Of a stretch of DNA of 64,000 bases, positions 21,108-32,211 are shown piece after piece. The notes beneath the pieces are model-generated. The model was not told where the DNA came from. It saw only the letters and a list, made by a program, of their open reading frames with translations, and did not search any database. Within the stretch, counting starts at the first letter, position 1; every line of letters starts with the position of its first letter. A program made the position numbers and the translations under genes. Origin of the DNA: Fragilaria crotonensis (Eukaryota; Bacillariophyta; Fragilariophyceae; Fragilariales; Fragilariaceae); assembly GCA_022925895.1 (NCBI GenBank), contig JAKSYS010000028.1, forward strand, positions 124,001-188,000, in the 5' to 3' direction.

Positions 21108-23962
21108 ATGCCACGACATCCATCATCTCAATCACATGGGCGCATACGCCCACATCAGCGTGCCACCAATGATGTTGTCCCTATAATTGGGGAAAGCATC
21201 CCGATCAAAACACTCCACAGCATGGGAATGCTTGAAACGGAAGGACACGACCGACAGGCTAAAACAAAGAAGGATTATCGGAATCGAATCAAGCATATCT
21301 ATGAATTTATGAAGAAGGCATATCCACAGTACTGTGAACTAGGAGGTATCAGGAACAGAGACGGGAATTTCTGAAAACATCAAACCCATGGGTACCCACG
21401 TAAAGCTACGCTCACGGAAGTACCAGCCCAAACCCACCCAGAACCCATACGATCTACCAAGACCAACCCAAACCCACCCAAACCCAGTAGCCAGTCCTGG
21501 AGTACATGGTTCTACTACTACCGGTAGCAAACATCTACTGTCATTTTTTGCTATGATTTGCCGGCCCACCCAGACCCACCCATGAAATCCTGAGCTCACC
21601 CAAAACCCACCCTTAACCCAATGGGTTTGGGTGGGCCGTGGGTTTGGGTGGGCTGGGTTTGAAATTCCCGTCTCTGATCAGGAAGCTTGGCGATGCTGAC
21701 CTGGGTGTGTTTCACCATAAAAACACCCACGATTTGCGCTATGAGGGTTTGAACGTACAAATATTTAAGGCCTTCCTAACCACAAAGAAGATAAAGGACA
21801 ACGGGAATACAAGCAGCTTTGAACAAATCAGAAAATATAATGATGCGGTTCTCTGGGGGGCTGAATGTTCAAAAGAGCAGCTCCCCACGTCTTACTACAC
21901 GGAGATGGAAAAGTGGATGATGTCGTATCGAAAAGAAGCTGCAACTGCAAAGAAGGATGGGAGGATTGATGAATGCGAGGCAGACCCTGTTTCGTTCTCT
22001 CTTTTTCGAATGTGGATGACCTGGGCACTTGAATTGAAAAATCCTTTTGTTTGGACTTTTGGATTGTTGCAGTGGTCATTTATGGCGCGTTCAATCAGTA
22101 TTGGGACACTTGGTCTACATAACTTTCGCCTTGAAGAGGATTCGATTGTGGGGAGGTATGACAAACACAAGACTGATCAAACCGGGGATAGTGCACATGA
22201 CAAGCATTTATTCTCCAATCCATTTGATGCCATTTTGGATCTGTACCTAGCACTCGGGGTTTGGTTTGCTCTGGACACTGCACGGTTTGGGGACAGTGAA
22301 TATCTCTTTGACTCGAGACACTCTAGGGAGCAGCATCACAGCGGTTCTGCTCCCAGCTCAATGATATTCTCGATGCAAATACACCGAGCTGTCGGCCTAC
22401 ATTCGACCTAAACATGCAAACACGCATTCAATTCGCAAAGGCTCCGGTACTTATTCTCAGTCAGGTACAACCTGTCCACCACCTGCTACAGCAACAGCTG
22501 GGCGTGGTGAGTGGTCGCTTGGTCGAGTATTTGATTTGTATTTGTACTTAGCAGAACCTGCCGACACTTACCTTGGGCGTATCTTGGCCGGATTGGATCC
22601 CTTAATGAAAACTTTGCATCCCTTCCGCCTCATTTCATTCCTATCGATCCAATGGGAAATGCACAAATTAATGAGGCAATGCACCTAATGTACGGGCCAA
22701 TCCTTCAACGCTGGTCAGGAAATTCAATCAATCCCACTGGATTACTTCTTCGACTCCTTCCTGCTGTCATTCATCACTCTGAATTTCTGTATGATTGGAT
22801 ACGGAAGGTTCAGGGCATCCATTTGGCCTCATCCCACTGCTCCACGACAAGGATTTGCTGCTTAATTTAAAGGCTCTTGTCACGACAGAGCCAACTGAGT
22901 CAATGAAAACTGCAACAGGAATTCCACCTCATATCCAAAGTGCGGTGATGGTGAAAAGGTGTTGGAGATATGTACTACAGTTTTGGAAGAAGTTCGAGAT
23001 ATAACAATGCAGGTCAAAGAGTCTGTGGCAGAAGCATACGAGGCAAAAATGTCTGCAAATGGCCAAATGACAGCTGATCGAATGAATTTTATACTTGATG
23101 ACTTCCGCAAGCACATGGAACACCTGCTAGATTGTCGTATGTCAAAGTTGCATTCAAAAATTGATAGCATCCGCACCCATTTGTTGAGATATGGACAGAC
23201 CAACAACACATCAGGTGATGACATTTCAATCGGCAACAACACTGATGGAGGAGTTGACTTTGCAGGGGAAGAAGAGCAAATAAGCAATCATGGCGGTGGT
23301 GCCATTTATCGAGTGTATTCTCACAATGGTCACTTTTGGCAGGTACCAAAACCTTTTGAGTTCCCAACCCAGGTTGATTTGAGAGGTGCTTTTTGTCTGT
23401 GGTTGAAGGGTATGCCTGGCTATGAAATCGAGACAAAGGATTCTGTGTCAAAAGCTGCTCCAATAAGGCCATTCCGACTGCTCGACCCAAAAATGCTTCC
23501 AAAATCCGTGAGAGCAGTATTCCACCTTCATTGGGAGCCAATACTGCAGATGATGTGTCAAACTCCAGGGCTCGATATTCCAAGGAATCCAAGTACTATC
23601 ACTGCCACCCAATTTTGGAGCTTTATAGTGTGGCATTTGAGTATCTGAAGACAAAGCGAGTAAGCTATGTGTTCGACAAAGGTCCAAAAGTGAAGCCACA
23701 GACATGGAAAATATCCACTTGGTCAAAACATGCAAGGGCATCGGAGATCATCAAGCATGGAAAGCAAGTCGACAAGGACAATCTTCCACAAGCGACGATT
23801 CAACCAACCCAGAACACAAAGAGCAAAGAGAAAACGAACTCCGATTTCACGACCGAAAAGCGTCATGCTGCAGTCATACAACACAATAACCATGAACGCA
23901 GATCCATGGTCCTCGGTCAGGAATTCACTGTTGAACAGGAAGTCTCCGTAAGGCAAGAATAG
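21108..23962 (+). pseudogene. Crypton recombinase, copy 3 (split by MITE)
   Basis: N-terminal part 21108-21347, MITE insertion, then the catalytic part from 21685 (IRKLGDADLG...) with the same arginine, lysine, His-x-x-Arg and tyrosine blocks as copy 2, and the C-terminal blocks up to 23962. It cannot make a full protein because of the insertion and the frame changes shared with copy 2. Confidence 0.82.
21356..21676. mobile_element. hAT-type MITE, 321 bp, inserted in Crypton copy 3
   Basis: The ends are a perfect 16-bp inverted repeat CAGAGACGGGAATTTC / GAAATTCCCGTCTCTG. The flanks are the 8-bp direct repeat ATCAGGAA (21348-21355 and 21677-21684), which is present once at the empty site in copy 2 (17160-17167). 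CAG..CTG termini plus an 8-bp duplication are the hAT signature. The interior is rich in AACCCACCC on one strand and GGGTGGGTTTGGGTGGG on the other, a G-quadruplex-prone composition. It has no coding capacity. Its terminal sequence differs from that of the MITE at 11732, so two hAT families are represented. Confidence 0.93.
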
Positions 23963-25401
23963 GAATGCAAAACCTCCACTACACATCTACACATGACAAA
24001 CCACGTTGGACCCTCTGATTTTCAGGAATCGATGCTTCATAGGCCTGCATCAATTCCTTAGTAGCTAGTACTCTGAGTACTATACACTGCTGTCTAGTGC
24101 ACCTTTTGAATGACATCTGGAATACTTGTGCTCGCCAGCAATTTGCAAGTAGTGATACAGAAATACCCAGAGTATTTACTAGTAGAAGCATTCGGCATGT
24201 TGCCACAACAGGTATGCCAACTCAAAAATCATTGTGGAATGGTGGATGCAGGATGCAACATCTGGAATTGGCAACATTGCTGTGAATTCAAACTTGATTT
24301 AGAAATTGTCGCTGATCAACTTGGCCTCACATGTGCGTAGTACTTACCGAGAACAGGATCCAAGACAAGGCCTTACAGAAGCTCCAAGAAAGAATGTCAA
24401 AAATGATTTATAACGATGTCTCGTTTTGTCCCCCTTTCTACTTGCAACGGTAACGTTGCGGTAAAAGATGATGTCTACCTTTGGCGAGAATGTTGAATTT
24501 TTTTCCGACATCACAAAATCACCACCCCAAGAACAAACAGACAAGGAGGGATGCCCTCCTCACCCTTCATGCACACTCCCAAAAGTACTTTTCACTGGGT
24601 CCGGGTGTGTGCCTTTGCGGACAAGAATTTCTTCTTAGCAGGCGACAAGCTTCGAGTGCATTTGGATTTGATCAAACATGTCATACTAGTACTGTGTCAT
24701 TTTTGATGTTGGGAACACAAGTTAGCGACAAGCAAATGAGGTACAAGGCACATTGAAGTCACTGACCTTTCAGAGGGAATATGATCATGGATACTCCAGT
24801 ATGATGAAGCATCATGATTGCAAACATGTTTGACTTCAAAGTGTATGCAGTCGCAGCTTCACAATAAATCGCACTGTCAGAAGTAACACGTGAATAAACG
24901 ATCTACGCAACATCCTGGTATTGTTTGTTGTTGTAAGTTGCGGATGAAGGTCGTATTCCCAACATGCCGTAGGAATTAGGGCTGGAATTACTACAGTAGC
25001 AGTCGTATACTGCATTACTGCAACAAACTGCCGTCAATTTCAGTTCAGTTCTGGTACTAGTACCTTGTACGAGTACAAGTGCTATTTCCTAATCTCCAAG
25101 TTGCACCGGTATTTTTAAGTATTCCATTACGTCGCAGCGTCGTAGTGAGCACCGATTGCTGTCACGAGTTCACGAGTACCTAATCCTACTGGGAAAGTAT
25201 AAGACAAAAAGCTCGAAGTCTTATACTTTTCCAAGAATACCTCTCATGACTGGTGTGACTGAAAAATTGTGCGCGCAGAATCACCAGTAGAGGGCGCGCG
25301 GGGTACTTTCCGGACTACTTGAAAATATAAGGTTTTCTTATACAATGTGACGTCCGAGCTCGTAAAAGGCCTATATCTCTTATATTTCACCGAGTTATGT
25401 A

Positions 25402-26474
25402 CTCGTATTCCGTACTTGTACTCAGGTGCTACAAGTACTCGTGACTCAATGCATCTGAGTAGAGTTGAGTACCAGTAGTACTACCTCTAGTAGCAGACGT
25501 CTTTGTGTTGTATACATATGAATACACATAATATGGCAATAGTAGTATGAATGAGTAGAGTACCACGTACTGTACATTTATTAGGTACTTGTACATATAG
25601 TACTGTACTTGTAGTACAGTCGTAGGACATTTTGACGAAGTGTCATAGGCAATTTGCGACATTAGGTCACAGGACACACATAGAGGCCGTAAGAACAAGG
25701 TCTGTTCGGTACTGAACTTAGAACTTAGTATCATACTTTTATATCATAGTAGGTTTCGAATACAGTCCTTGTAAGCGTTTTCAATTCAATTGAAAGGCAA
25801 TTGTGTGTAATAACATCGACCTTCATGTTCTCTCTGTTTGATTTTTGATCGTGATACAATCAAGACTCAACTAGAGGTTTTTGCCTTATATGCCATATGC
25901 ATAATGGCAAGAACAGCTACACCACAAAATGGGTGTCACACTTATAGATATATATATCATACTCGGATTATATCTTTTACACTTAAAAATGTGCTGCAGG
26001 TCTACTCCAGTACTAGTACTCCGTATGAAATATGCATAGGCATCGTCAGGACAGTACAAGTGCTACTAACATACAGTACATGCAGCTCTGATACAGTGAT
26101 AGCATACACACCATGACACCATGCGTGCGCTATTCTTACAGTCCTGGTACAAGGTACTAGTACTGGCGTAGCAAAATGGTGCAAGTGTAGTCATACAATC
26201 ATCGATCATCGAGGCAAGGTACAGTATGATACTACCAGGTACCGGTAGCTACCACAGGACCACAGGTATCCTACCGGCAGCTCAACCTGGTACTTGTAGC
26301 TTGTAGTCATTCGCAATTCACACTTCACTCTTCACACCACATCACAATTCCTCCAGGTCATCACAGTTCGGTACCAGTTACGAGTTGCAACGCAATCCAT
26401 TCTGACTGGAGACCTTGCGTTATCCTTCGCACATCAGTGGGCAGTCAATCAGGATTTGAAACACATATTAAGTC
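25402..26474. other. Intergenic, GTAC-palindrome-rich
   Basis: No gene recognised. The stretch is dense in short palindromes such as GTAC, AGTACT, GGTACC and ACCGGT (for example 25402-25640 and 26010-26300). It includes the upstream region of the 26475 gene. Confidence 0.5.
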
Positions 26475-26900
26475 ATGAAAAAAGTAATCCTACTTTTGCT
26501 ATTGCATTGGTGTCATGCCCTAGTTCAGCCTCAATTAGACTCCAGGCGATTGTTCATCGTACGATCGGCAACTGGGTTATCTGCCTTCGTCGCGACGACA
26601 ACAGCAGTCAAGATTTCGTTTCCTGACACTGCTGCTTGGGCGCTGGATATGAATGCGTTCGAAAACTCGCAACTCACCAAGTCGGACCAACCATCCTTGT
26701 TGTCAGCCGATGAAGGACTCTGTCGCTATGGAGCACCTGGGAAGGAGACTGGTGATGCGTGCGTGAGAGCTGGAATTTCTACCAAACGGACAGGAACATT
26801 GGACGCGTTTGGGACGGTGGATCGGGGTGACTTTGTTAGATGCAAAACTTACTACGATGATAAAGGAGACCGCTACGAGAAACGCGTTGTTTGTGAATGA
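26475..26900 (+). CDS. Putative thylakoid-lumen protein, function unknown
   Basis: 141 residues. Residues 1-17 (KKVILLLLLHWCHALV) look like an ER signal peptide, the first step of import into complex plastids. A second targeting element follows: SRRLFIVRSATGLSAFVATT, a twin arginine before a mildly hydrophobic stretch, closed by an A-W-A site near residue 58, as in Tat signals into the thylakoid lumen. The predicted mature part (~83 residues) is acidic with four cysteines (GLCRYGAPGKETGDAC and RCKTYYD..VVCE) that could form two disulphides. No enzyme family is recognised; small extrinsic or lumenal photosystem proteins of diatoms have this layout. The plastid assignment is inferred from targeting features only; a plain secreted protein is the alternative. 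Confidence 0.65.
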   Translation: MKKVILLLLLHWCHALVQPQLDSRRLFIVRSATGLSAFVATTTAVKISFPDTAAWALDMNAFENSQLTKSDQPSLLSADEGLCRYGAPGKETGDACVRAGISTKRTGTLDAFGTVDRGDFVRCKTYYDDKGDRYEKRVVCE

Positions 26901-27024
26901 TCCAAGTGTATACCACCATATGACGCCCACATATAGTTAAAGATTAGTCTCAATTCGCAGAACAGACTCGTCAGAAGGATATACACATCCCTTTTGTCTT
27001 TACTGTATACAGAATCGCCTTTAA

Positions 27025-28016
27025 TCAGGACGACCGCCGATGGTCTTTCGCACGACGATCTTCTAGCCATACCGCGATGTTTACGTCAAGCGAGCCACCC
27101 GCTCGGGTAGGGATCATAGATCGAGTAATACCGTAGTTGTTGAGCTCCAATAGAACATTCTCGATTGAGCCGCTGTGAATTCGGACTCGACTCCGGTGTT
27201 CTGGTCCCATTGTGTGTAGAACAAACGGAAGGACGAGTCGAGCTACCATACTGTTGCCAATAAAATGGGTTCCAACGAGGCGAACCGGAAGTGCTGAATG
27301 GAACGTTTTCATCATTCGGTTGTTCACTTTTCGATCGAAGTGTTCAATGGAAAACGATGGCGTATATGCTCGGAGAAAGACTACCCCTTGTCTTTGTACT
27401 TCGACATCTTCCAGCAATGCGTGTGCTACGTAGAAGGCCACTCGATTCATGACGTATGCTTGATTGCTCCACTTGGTAATATCTGTGAAGATAAGACCTC
27501 GTCCCTTTTCATCTTTTTCTGGAAGTGCAATCACGCCTCCATCTTCTATTACGCGGACATCGTTGGGCTCAAGGTCGTCTATTGTAAGAGGTCTGTATGC
27601 TTTTTCAGACCCAAAGATCTTCACCTTTTCACTCCAATAGACGACCATGCGTTGTGCAGCTTTCTTTGAAATGGTTGAGTGCAAAGATAACCTTACATAA
27701 TTGGGCACCAATTATCGTTACTTACGTCGGCATTCAAGTTTTCTGATCTAAGGAACATGAGGCGGAATTCTTGGCTATTGACGTAGTCAGGACACATGCT
27801 GGTTGCCTGAATGAGCTCCGGCTTTTCGTCAATACAACACAAAGCCTCGTCCAGCCTTTGTAGCGCAGAGAAGGTGCTCTCGTTTTCGGGACTCGGTTCT
27901 CCCAGCCCAAACAAGTCTCGATTGGCTTCGTCTATTGCTTCGCTGGACAGGCATGCCATCTCAGTGGCTAGATCCGAAATCTCGAACCGAGGAGCTGAGC
28001 ATGAGAACACGGTCAT
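27025..28016 (-). CDS. CRAL-TRIO (Sec14-like) lipid-binding protein (two exons)
   Basis: Exon 1 (27726-28016) and exon 2 (27025-27663) are separated by a 62-bp intron with donor GTAAGT and acceptor TTTCAAAG; the join is phase 0 and gives 309 residues. The N-terminal part is acidic and contains the CRAL-TRIO-N-like 'FRLMFLRSENLNADKAAQRMVVYWSEK' helix pair (shown here only as description of residues ~85-110). The lipid-binding domain covers residues ~150-295: RGLIFTDITKW, the FLRAYTPSF strand, PVRLVGTHFIGNS and the ..IPTRAGGSLDVN end that matches the 'lP.e.GG' motif. Family members bind a phospholipid or other hydrophobic ligand and move or present it between membranes; the ligand is not predictable. 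Confidence 0.85.
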
Positions 28017-29085
28017 GCCAATGCAATCAATGTGCTGCGAACAGATACCTTTCGGTTTCAGTGCTTGCGTACTGTTTCTGAGAACTCAATACACGGTGTT
28101 CACAACTCACAGCTGTGCTGTGAGTGCGGTTGTCTGCTTTGTGCAAATGACGCAACTTCAATGACAGTTTACGTACATAAACTTCTCGTTCAACATTGAT
28201 TCCAACGCGAACGGGAGTACCAGGTTGTACTGAGTAGATTGCACTCGTAGTAAATTGAGAGGTTGTATCGCCGTTGGAGGAGAGGGGACATACGGAAAAA
28301 TTTTATATGATTTCAACCATGCACAAATGCGTTTCCGGGTGTCTTAGGTTCTGGATTCCGCAGGGGAGAACTCACTATTATTTATAGTCTCGGAACGTTT
28401 TTGGAACTCCTACGGCAGGGCCCTGTTCCCAGTTCACAAATCGATGTTTCGAAGTGCACGTATCACATTGTGCACAATATACTTTCATTCGTGACTCAGC
28501 TTTGATTGTTGAGTTAGTAAGACTCGAACGAATGAGATTAAGCAAACCCGACAACAATCGAATCCATGATATCCTAGTAGTATTCAACTTTTTGACCGAA
28601 GGATTGGCAGTGTAGTCAAATTTGGGACATCAAAACTTTGATTTCCTTTGATCATAACGCTTGAATTGATGCTACATGGATCAGGAAGATATCAAGCCCA
28701 AATTTATTTGGTTACATGTACAGTTAGAAACGTTGCCAATATATAAAAGCAAGTGGACAGAGCACATTCTCAAGAAGCCACACCATGTTCCAGAAATCCC
28801 CTCAATGCTATAGTAATGCAAGTCAACCACCATATGTGTAGTGTACTTGCTGTGAGACATCAAATGAGAGCATAACATTCAATGTTAAGAGGTGAGAAGT
28901 AATCACACAGGCATTTATATAAATCATCAAGACCGAGGGCAGTCCCAGTAGATCGACGGCTAGTGGGCATGCAATCTTTAGAAATGCCAACCTATAAACC
29001 CAAAAATCAAGTTCAATATGGCAGGTACTTCACTTAAGACGAAAGAGGTTGTCTAATTTAAATCAAGAACACGTCGACAGAGTAC
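28017..29085. other. Intergenic, no gene seen
   Basis: Upstream region of the CRAL-TRIO gene and downstream region of the large minus-strand gene. Frames of 60-120 residues exist but show no domain. Confidence 0.5.
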
Positions 29086-31412
29086 TCAATCGGTCTTGGA
29101 TGCTAATCCCCTCCTCGACGCATCATCGCCTTTCTCTTGGAGGCATATTTTTGCAACTTTTATTGCCTTCCGCACCATGCCAACCTCTACTTCGAAAGAA
29201 GGATCCGGACGTTCCAGCGGGTCTCCCACCTTGTCGTTTTCGGCAGTCTTACTTGTCGTAGTCGCCGTGGGCGCTGGTGGCGGAGCGAGGAGATCGGATA
29301 TAACCTTTTGAAGGCACGACATTTGATCCCGCACCTTGTCGTGATCCATGGCTTGTCGCCACAATTGTGGCAGTGCATCGCACGACACCAAACAATTAGC
29401 AAATCGAGCTAGTTCAGTAATGGAGTGTTTCCAATTCTTTGAATCAACGTCAATTCCGACATGGCCCGCGCTGCCATTGCTACTGCTGCCATGCGGGCGT
29501 TGCGATCTCAATTTGCCAATCATCTGCAGTGCAGCAAGCACTTGCTGGTGCAAATGGCACCATTGATTCAAAGCGATTGCCTTGCATTCTTCGCATGTCA
29601 TCGTTTTCGCCGCACGTAGTCTCATGACAGTACCTCCGGCTAGTTGCTGTCCCATTAGGGACCACACAAGGCTATCCACAATATTATTGCATTGATAGTC
29701 GTCTTGATGAATCAAAGCGTTCAGATCCGGGACTCTCCAGGCATACTTTCCCAACAAGGACATGCTTTGCAAAGACAACATCTGCAAGCATTGCAGCAGT
29801 TGGTGCCGTGCAGGATCCACCGCCACACTTAAGGATGAATATGGCGCTGTTTTGGTGTAGAGCATGATCAATGCTCGAAACAGACCTGAATTCAAGAGCC
29901 ATTGGGGATCAGCGGCAGGAACGGAGTAGCGACTCGTGTCCAACGTCGTGCCATCTGCATGGATATTGGCCAACACTTCCAAGAGAGGCAAAACCGCCCA
30001 AATCATGGATACCCATTGGGGTAGAACTTGTTGTGTTGAGATCCTGACGCTTGTTGTTTGTGGTGCTGGGTCGGAGAAGACCGATGCACGTTCAATGAGA
30101 CTACACAAATCTTCACAACAGGCCAAAACGCACTTGCGGACGGCGGGGATTTCCTTCAACGACTTGGCCTGTGAACATATGGAAGATAAGCTTGCGAGTC
30201 CCACCATGCTAGCATACGCCACCGGCGCCTTTGGATCTTCTTGTGCGGTATCAACAGCAATTAAACATTGCACCAAGCTAAGATAATCCTGTAGACTCCG
30301 ACTGTCGTTCCGATGCATTAACACACGGTCACGTAAGACATTGAGTGGTTGAATGCTCAACTTCTGCTTTAACGACTCTGACATGTGATGAATATCGGTG
30401 TTGCTATTGTCGCCAGGTCCACTCCCCACCAGCAACAGGAGCGTCAGCTGAGTTAATGTATCGGACAATCCCTGCTTCTTCCACATTGTAGCATTAAAGG
30501 GAACAAACTTGTCATGTGTCAAGTCTTGCAACAAGTTGGACACTGCAGATTGCACTTGAGGCCAATCATCATCGTTAATCGGTTTCGACAATTCGATGGG
30601 ATCCATCTCTGCAGTTTCCCATGCCGTCCAATCGACATTAGCATTGGATTCGTAGACAAAATCGGATGGATCCGATTCGTCGGCCCAAACTTCATTGTCG
30701 TCGTCATCATTCACGGGCGCGGCCACTTCGGGAGGAGTACATGTCGGTAGGTTCGCTTCCTTTTCTCGTTGCAAATTCATGGCATTCAAACGTTCTTCTA
30801 TGGCAGTTTCGCGTTCTAGTTGTTGGTGTTGAGGTCCCCGATAGGATCCCAACAAGGATTGTACATGCTTCAAATCCTTCCTCCCGGCTTGAAAACATTT
30901 TAAAGGAATCTCCGCAAAGACAACACTCGCCAGAATGGCATACCCGACAGCCGTTGCACTCGATTGGTTGGCATCTGTAACTAACCCCATATCGTCGAGG
31001 TCTGAAGTTGTTGTATCAGTTTTTTGTTGTTGTTGTCTCCTTCCCATCTTGCTGTTCTCCTGACGATACTGTCGGTATTTGTATATGAAATCGACTTGTG
31101 GCTTGTCGGAGTCCCTCCACAAAGCGTTCGGAAAGCGCCAACCGTGTGTGTAAAAGTTCATGTGCCAACCAACGACATGCATCATCAGATTCGACACGTG
31201 GATCATCAAAACACAATGCTTGATAGGCATTGCAAGCAGCTTGCCATTGATGTTCCTTTGTTGTAGTGGCAGAGGTATTACTCGCACTAGTACTCGGACG
31301 AGGATGATGATGATTGTTGAGTTGTTGTTGTTGTTGCTCCTCCTTTTCCCAGTAAGGCTTTGGCAACAGCTTTTGCAAAGTCTCTAGAGAACTTATTGTT
31401 GTCGGACGACAT
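29086..31412 (-). CDS. Large protein of unknown function, mostly helical (frame-broken N terminus)
   Basis: From about 31,150 down to 29086 one frame is open for nearly 700 residues. The likely start is ATG 31412 (MSSDNNKFSRDFAKAVAKALL), which joins the next conserved block (EEQQQQQLNN...) by one missing A in a run near 31345; a second frame change lies near 31150. The protein has an N-terminal poly-Gln/His/Ser region, an acidic middle (NDDDDNEVWADESDPSDF, then WTAWETAEMDP), and a long alpha-helical, leucine- and cysteine-rich C-terminal half without transmembrane segments. No domain is recognised. Its size and unbroken C-terminal 2 kb argue for a real gene. Nothing in its surroundings suggests a pathway. 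Confidence 0.75.
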
Positions 31413-32211
31413 GATTGCGAATGTAGACGCTGAGATTTGTAGTAGTAGTGCAGACTGTCTTATTAGAGTTGTATTGGATCAGTCGACACCACGCACATGT
31501 AGAATGTGATATACTTCGAGAGGACTCGCGAGTATGGATTATATGAAGATCGATGTACCTCATATGATGGATGATGGGTGTGGGAGTGGGGAGGGGATGG
31601 GGAGACAGGACGATTAATGAACGAAGTCCGACCACAGCCCACACCCACTCACGTCAGGTTCATACATGGAACATACGAGTGCTACTACCGGTAGCTAGTA
31701 TGATACTTGCAAGTTCCAAGTTCCAAGAATACCTGGCACCTTGCACCATCCTTGGGACACCAGTACATTCACCTACATCGGTGTACTAAGAGTCCAGAGT
31801 AGGGTAGTAGGTAGTAGTACGGCAGTTAACTACCGGCTGTAACTGTACAGTACTCGGTCGTAGAGGATTACCGGTACAGAATAAATCTACTGAGGTTACT
31901 TGTACTTCATGACCTGAGGAGAATTAAGTATGCAATTGTACGGAGTATCGTACAAGAGAGAGAAATGAGCTCTGAGTACAGGACAGCACTCCGAGTACTC
32001 GAGTACTCGAGTACTCGAGTACTACGCGCGAAGCGACTTGAAGCATGGTTGTTGAGAGTTGTGAGTACAAGGACCGACGTGAGAACACGACGACTGCAGA
32101 CGACATCAAGAATTGAGACAACAACAACATCAACAATCTGATAGTCCGATAACCATCATCATGAAATAAACGACTGCAACGCATATTACCGGCGGGGTGA
32201 AATCAATTGTA
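31413..32211. other. Divergent intergenic region
   Basis: Lies between the large minus-strand gene and the plus-strand sulfotransferase, so it should hold both promoters. It contains many GTAC palindromes and a perfect GAGTACTC tandem repeat (listed separately). No gene recognised. Confidence 0.5.
31993..32023. repeat. Tandem palindrome GAGTACTC x ~4
   Basis: Three complete and one nearly complete copies of the self-complementary octamer GAGTACTC in direct succession, so the whole 31 bp is itself palindromic. It lies about 190 bp upstream of the sulfotransferase ATG. Confidence 0.9.

Larger units (their letters stand above)
20863..25401 (+). mobile_element. Crypton, tandem copy 3, interrupted by a MITE
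   Basis: Unit of 4,533 bp (4,204 bp without the inserted MITE and its duplicated 8 bp), from TATGTA (20863-20868) to the final TATGTA (25396-25401). It is nearly identical to copy 2. The recombinase start (ATG 21108) is separated from the rest by a 321-bp MITE inserted at 21356; the frame resumes at 21677 and is open to 22411. A few further small indels (e.g. near 22305 and 22325) differ from copy 2. Right of 25401 the sequence is unrelated, so this is the end of the array. Confidence 0.87.

Noticed and set aside
12505-25401. The three large direct repeats as LTRs or a segmental gene duplication
   Set aside because: Each unit encodes a tyrosine recombinase with Arg, His-x-x-Arg and Tyr motifs, has no primer-binding site or reverse transcriptase, and joins its neighbour through a single hexamer, so a Crypton array explains it better.
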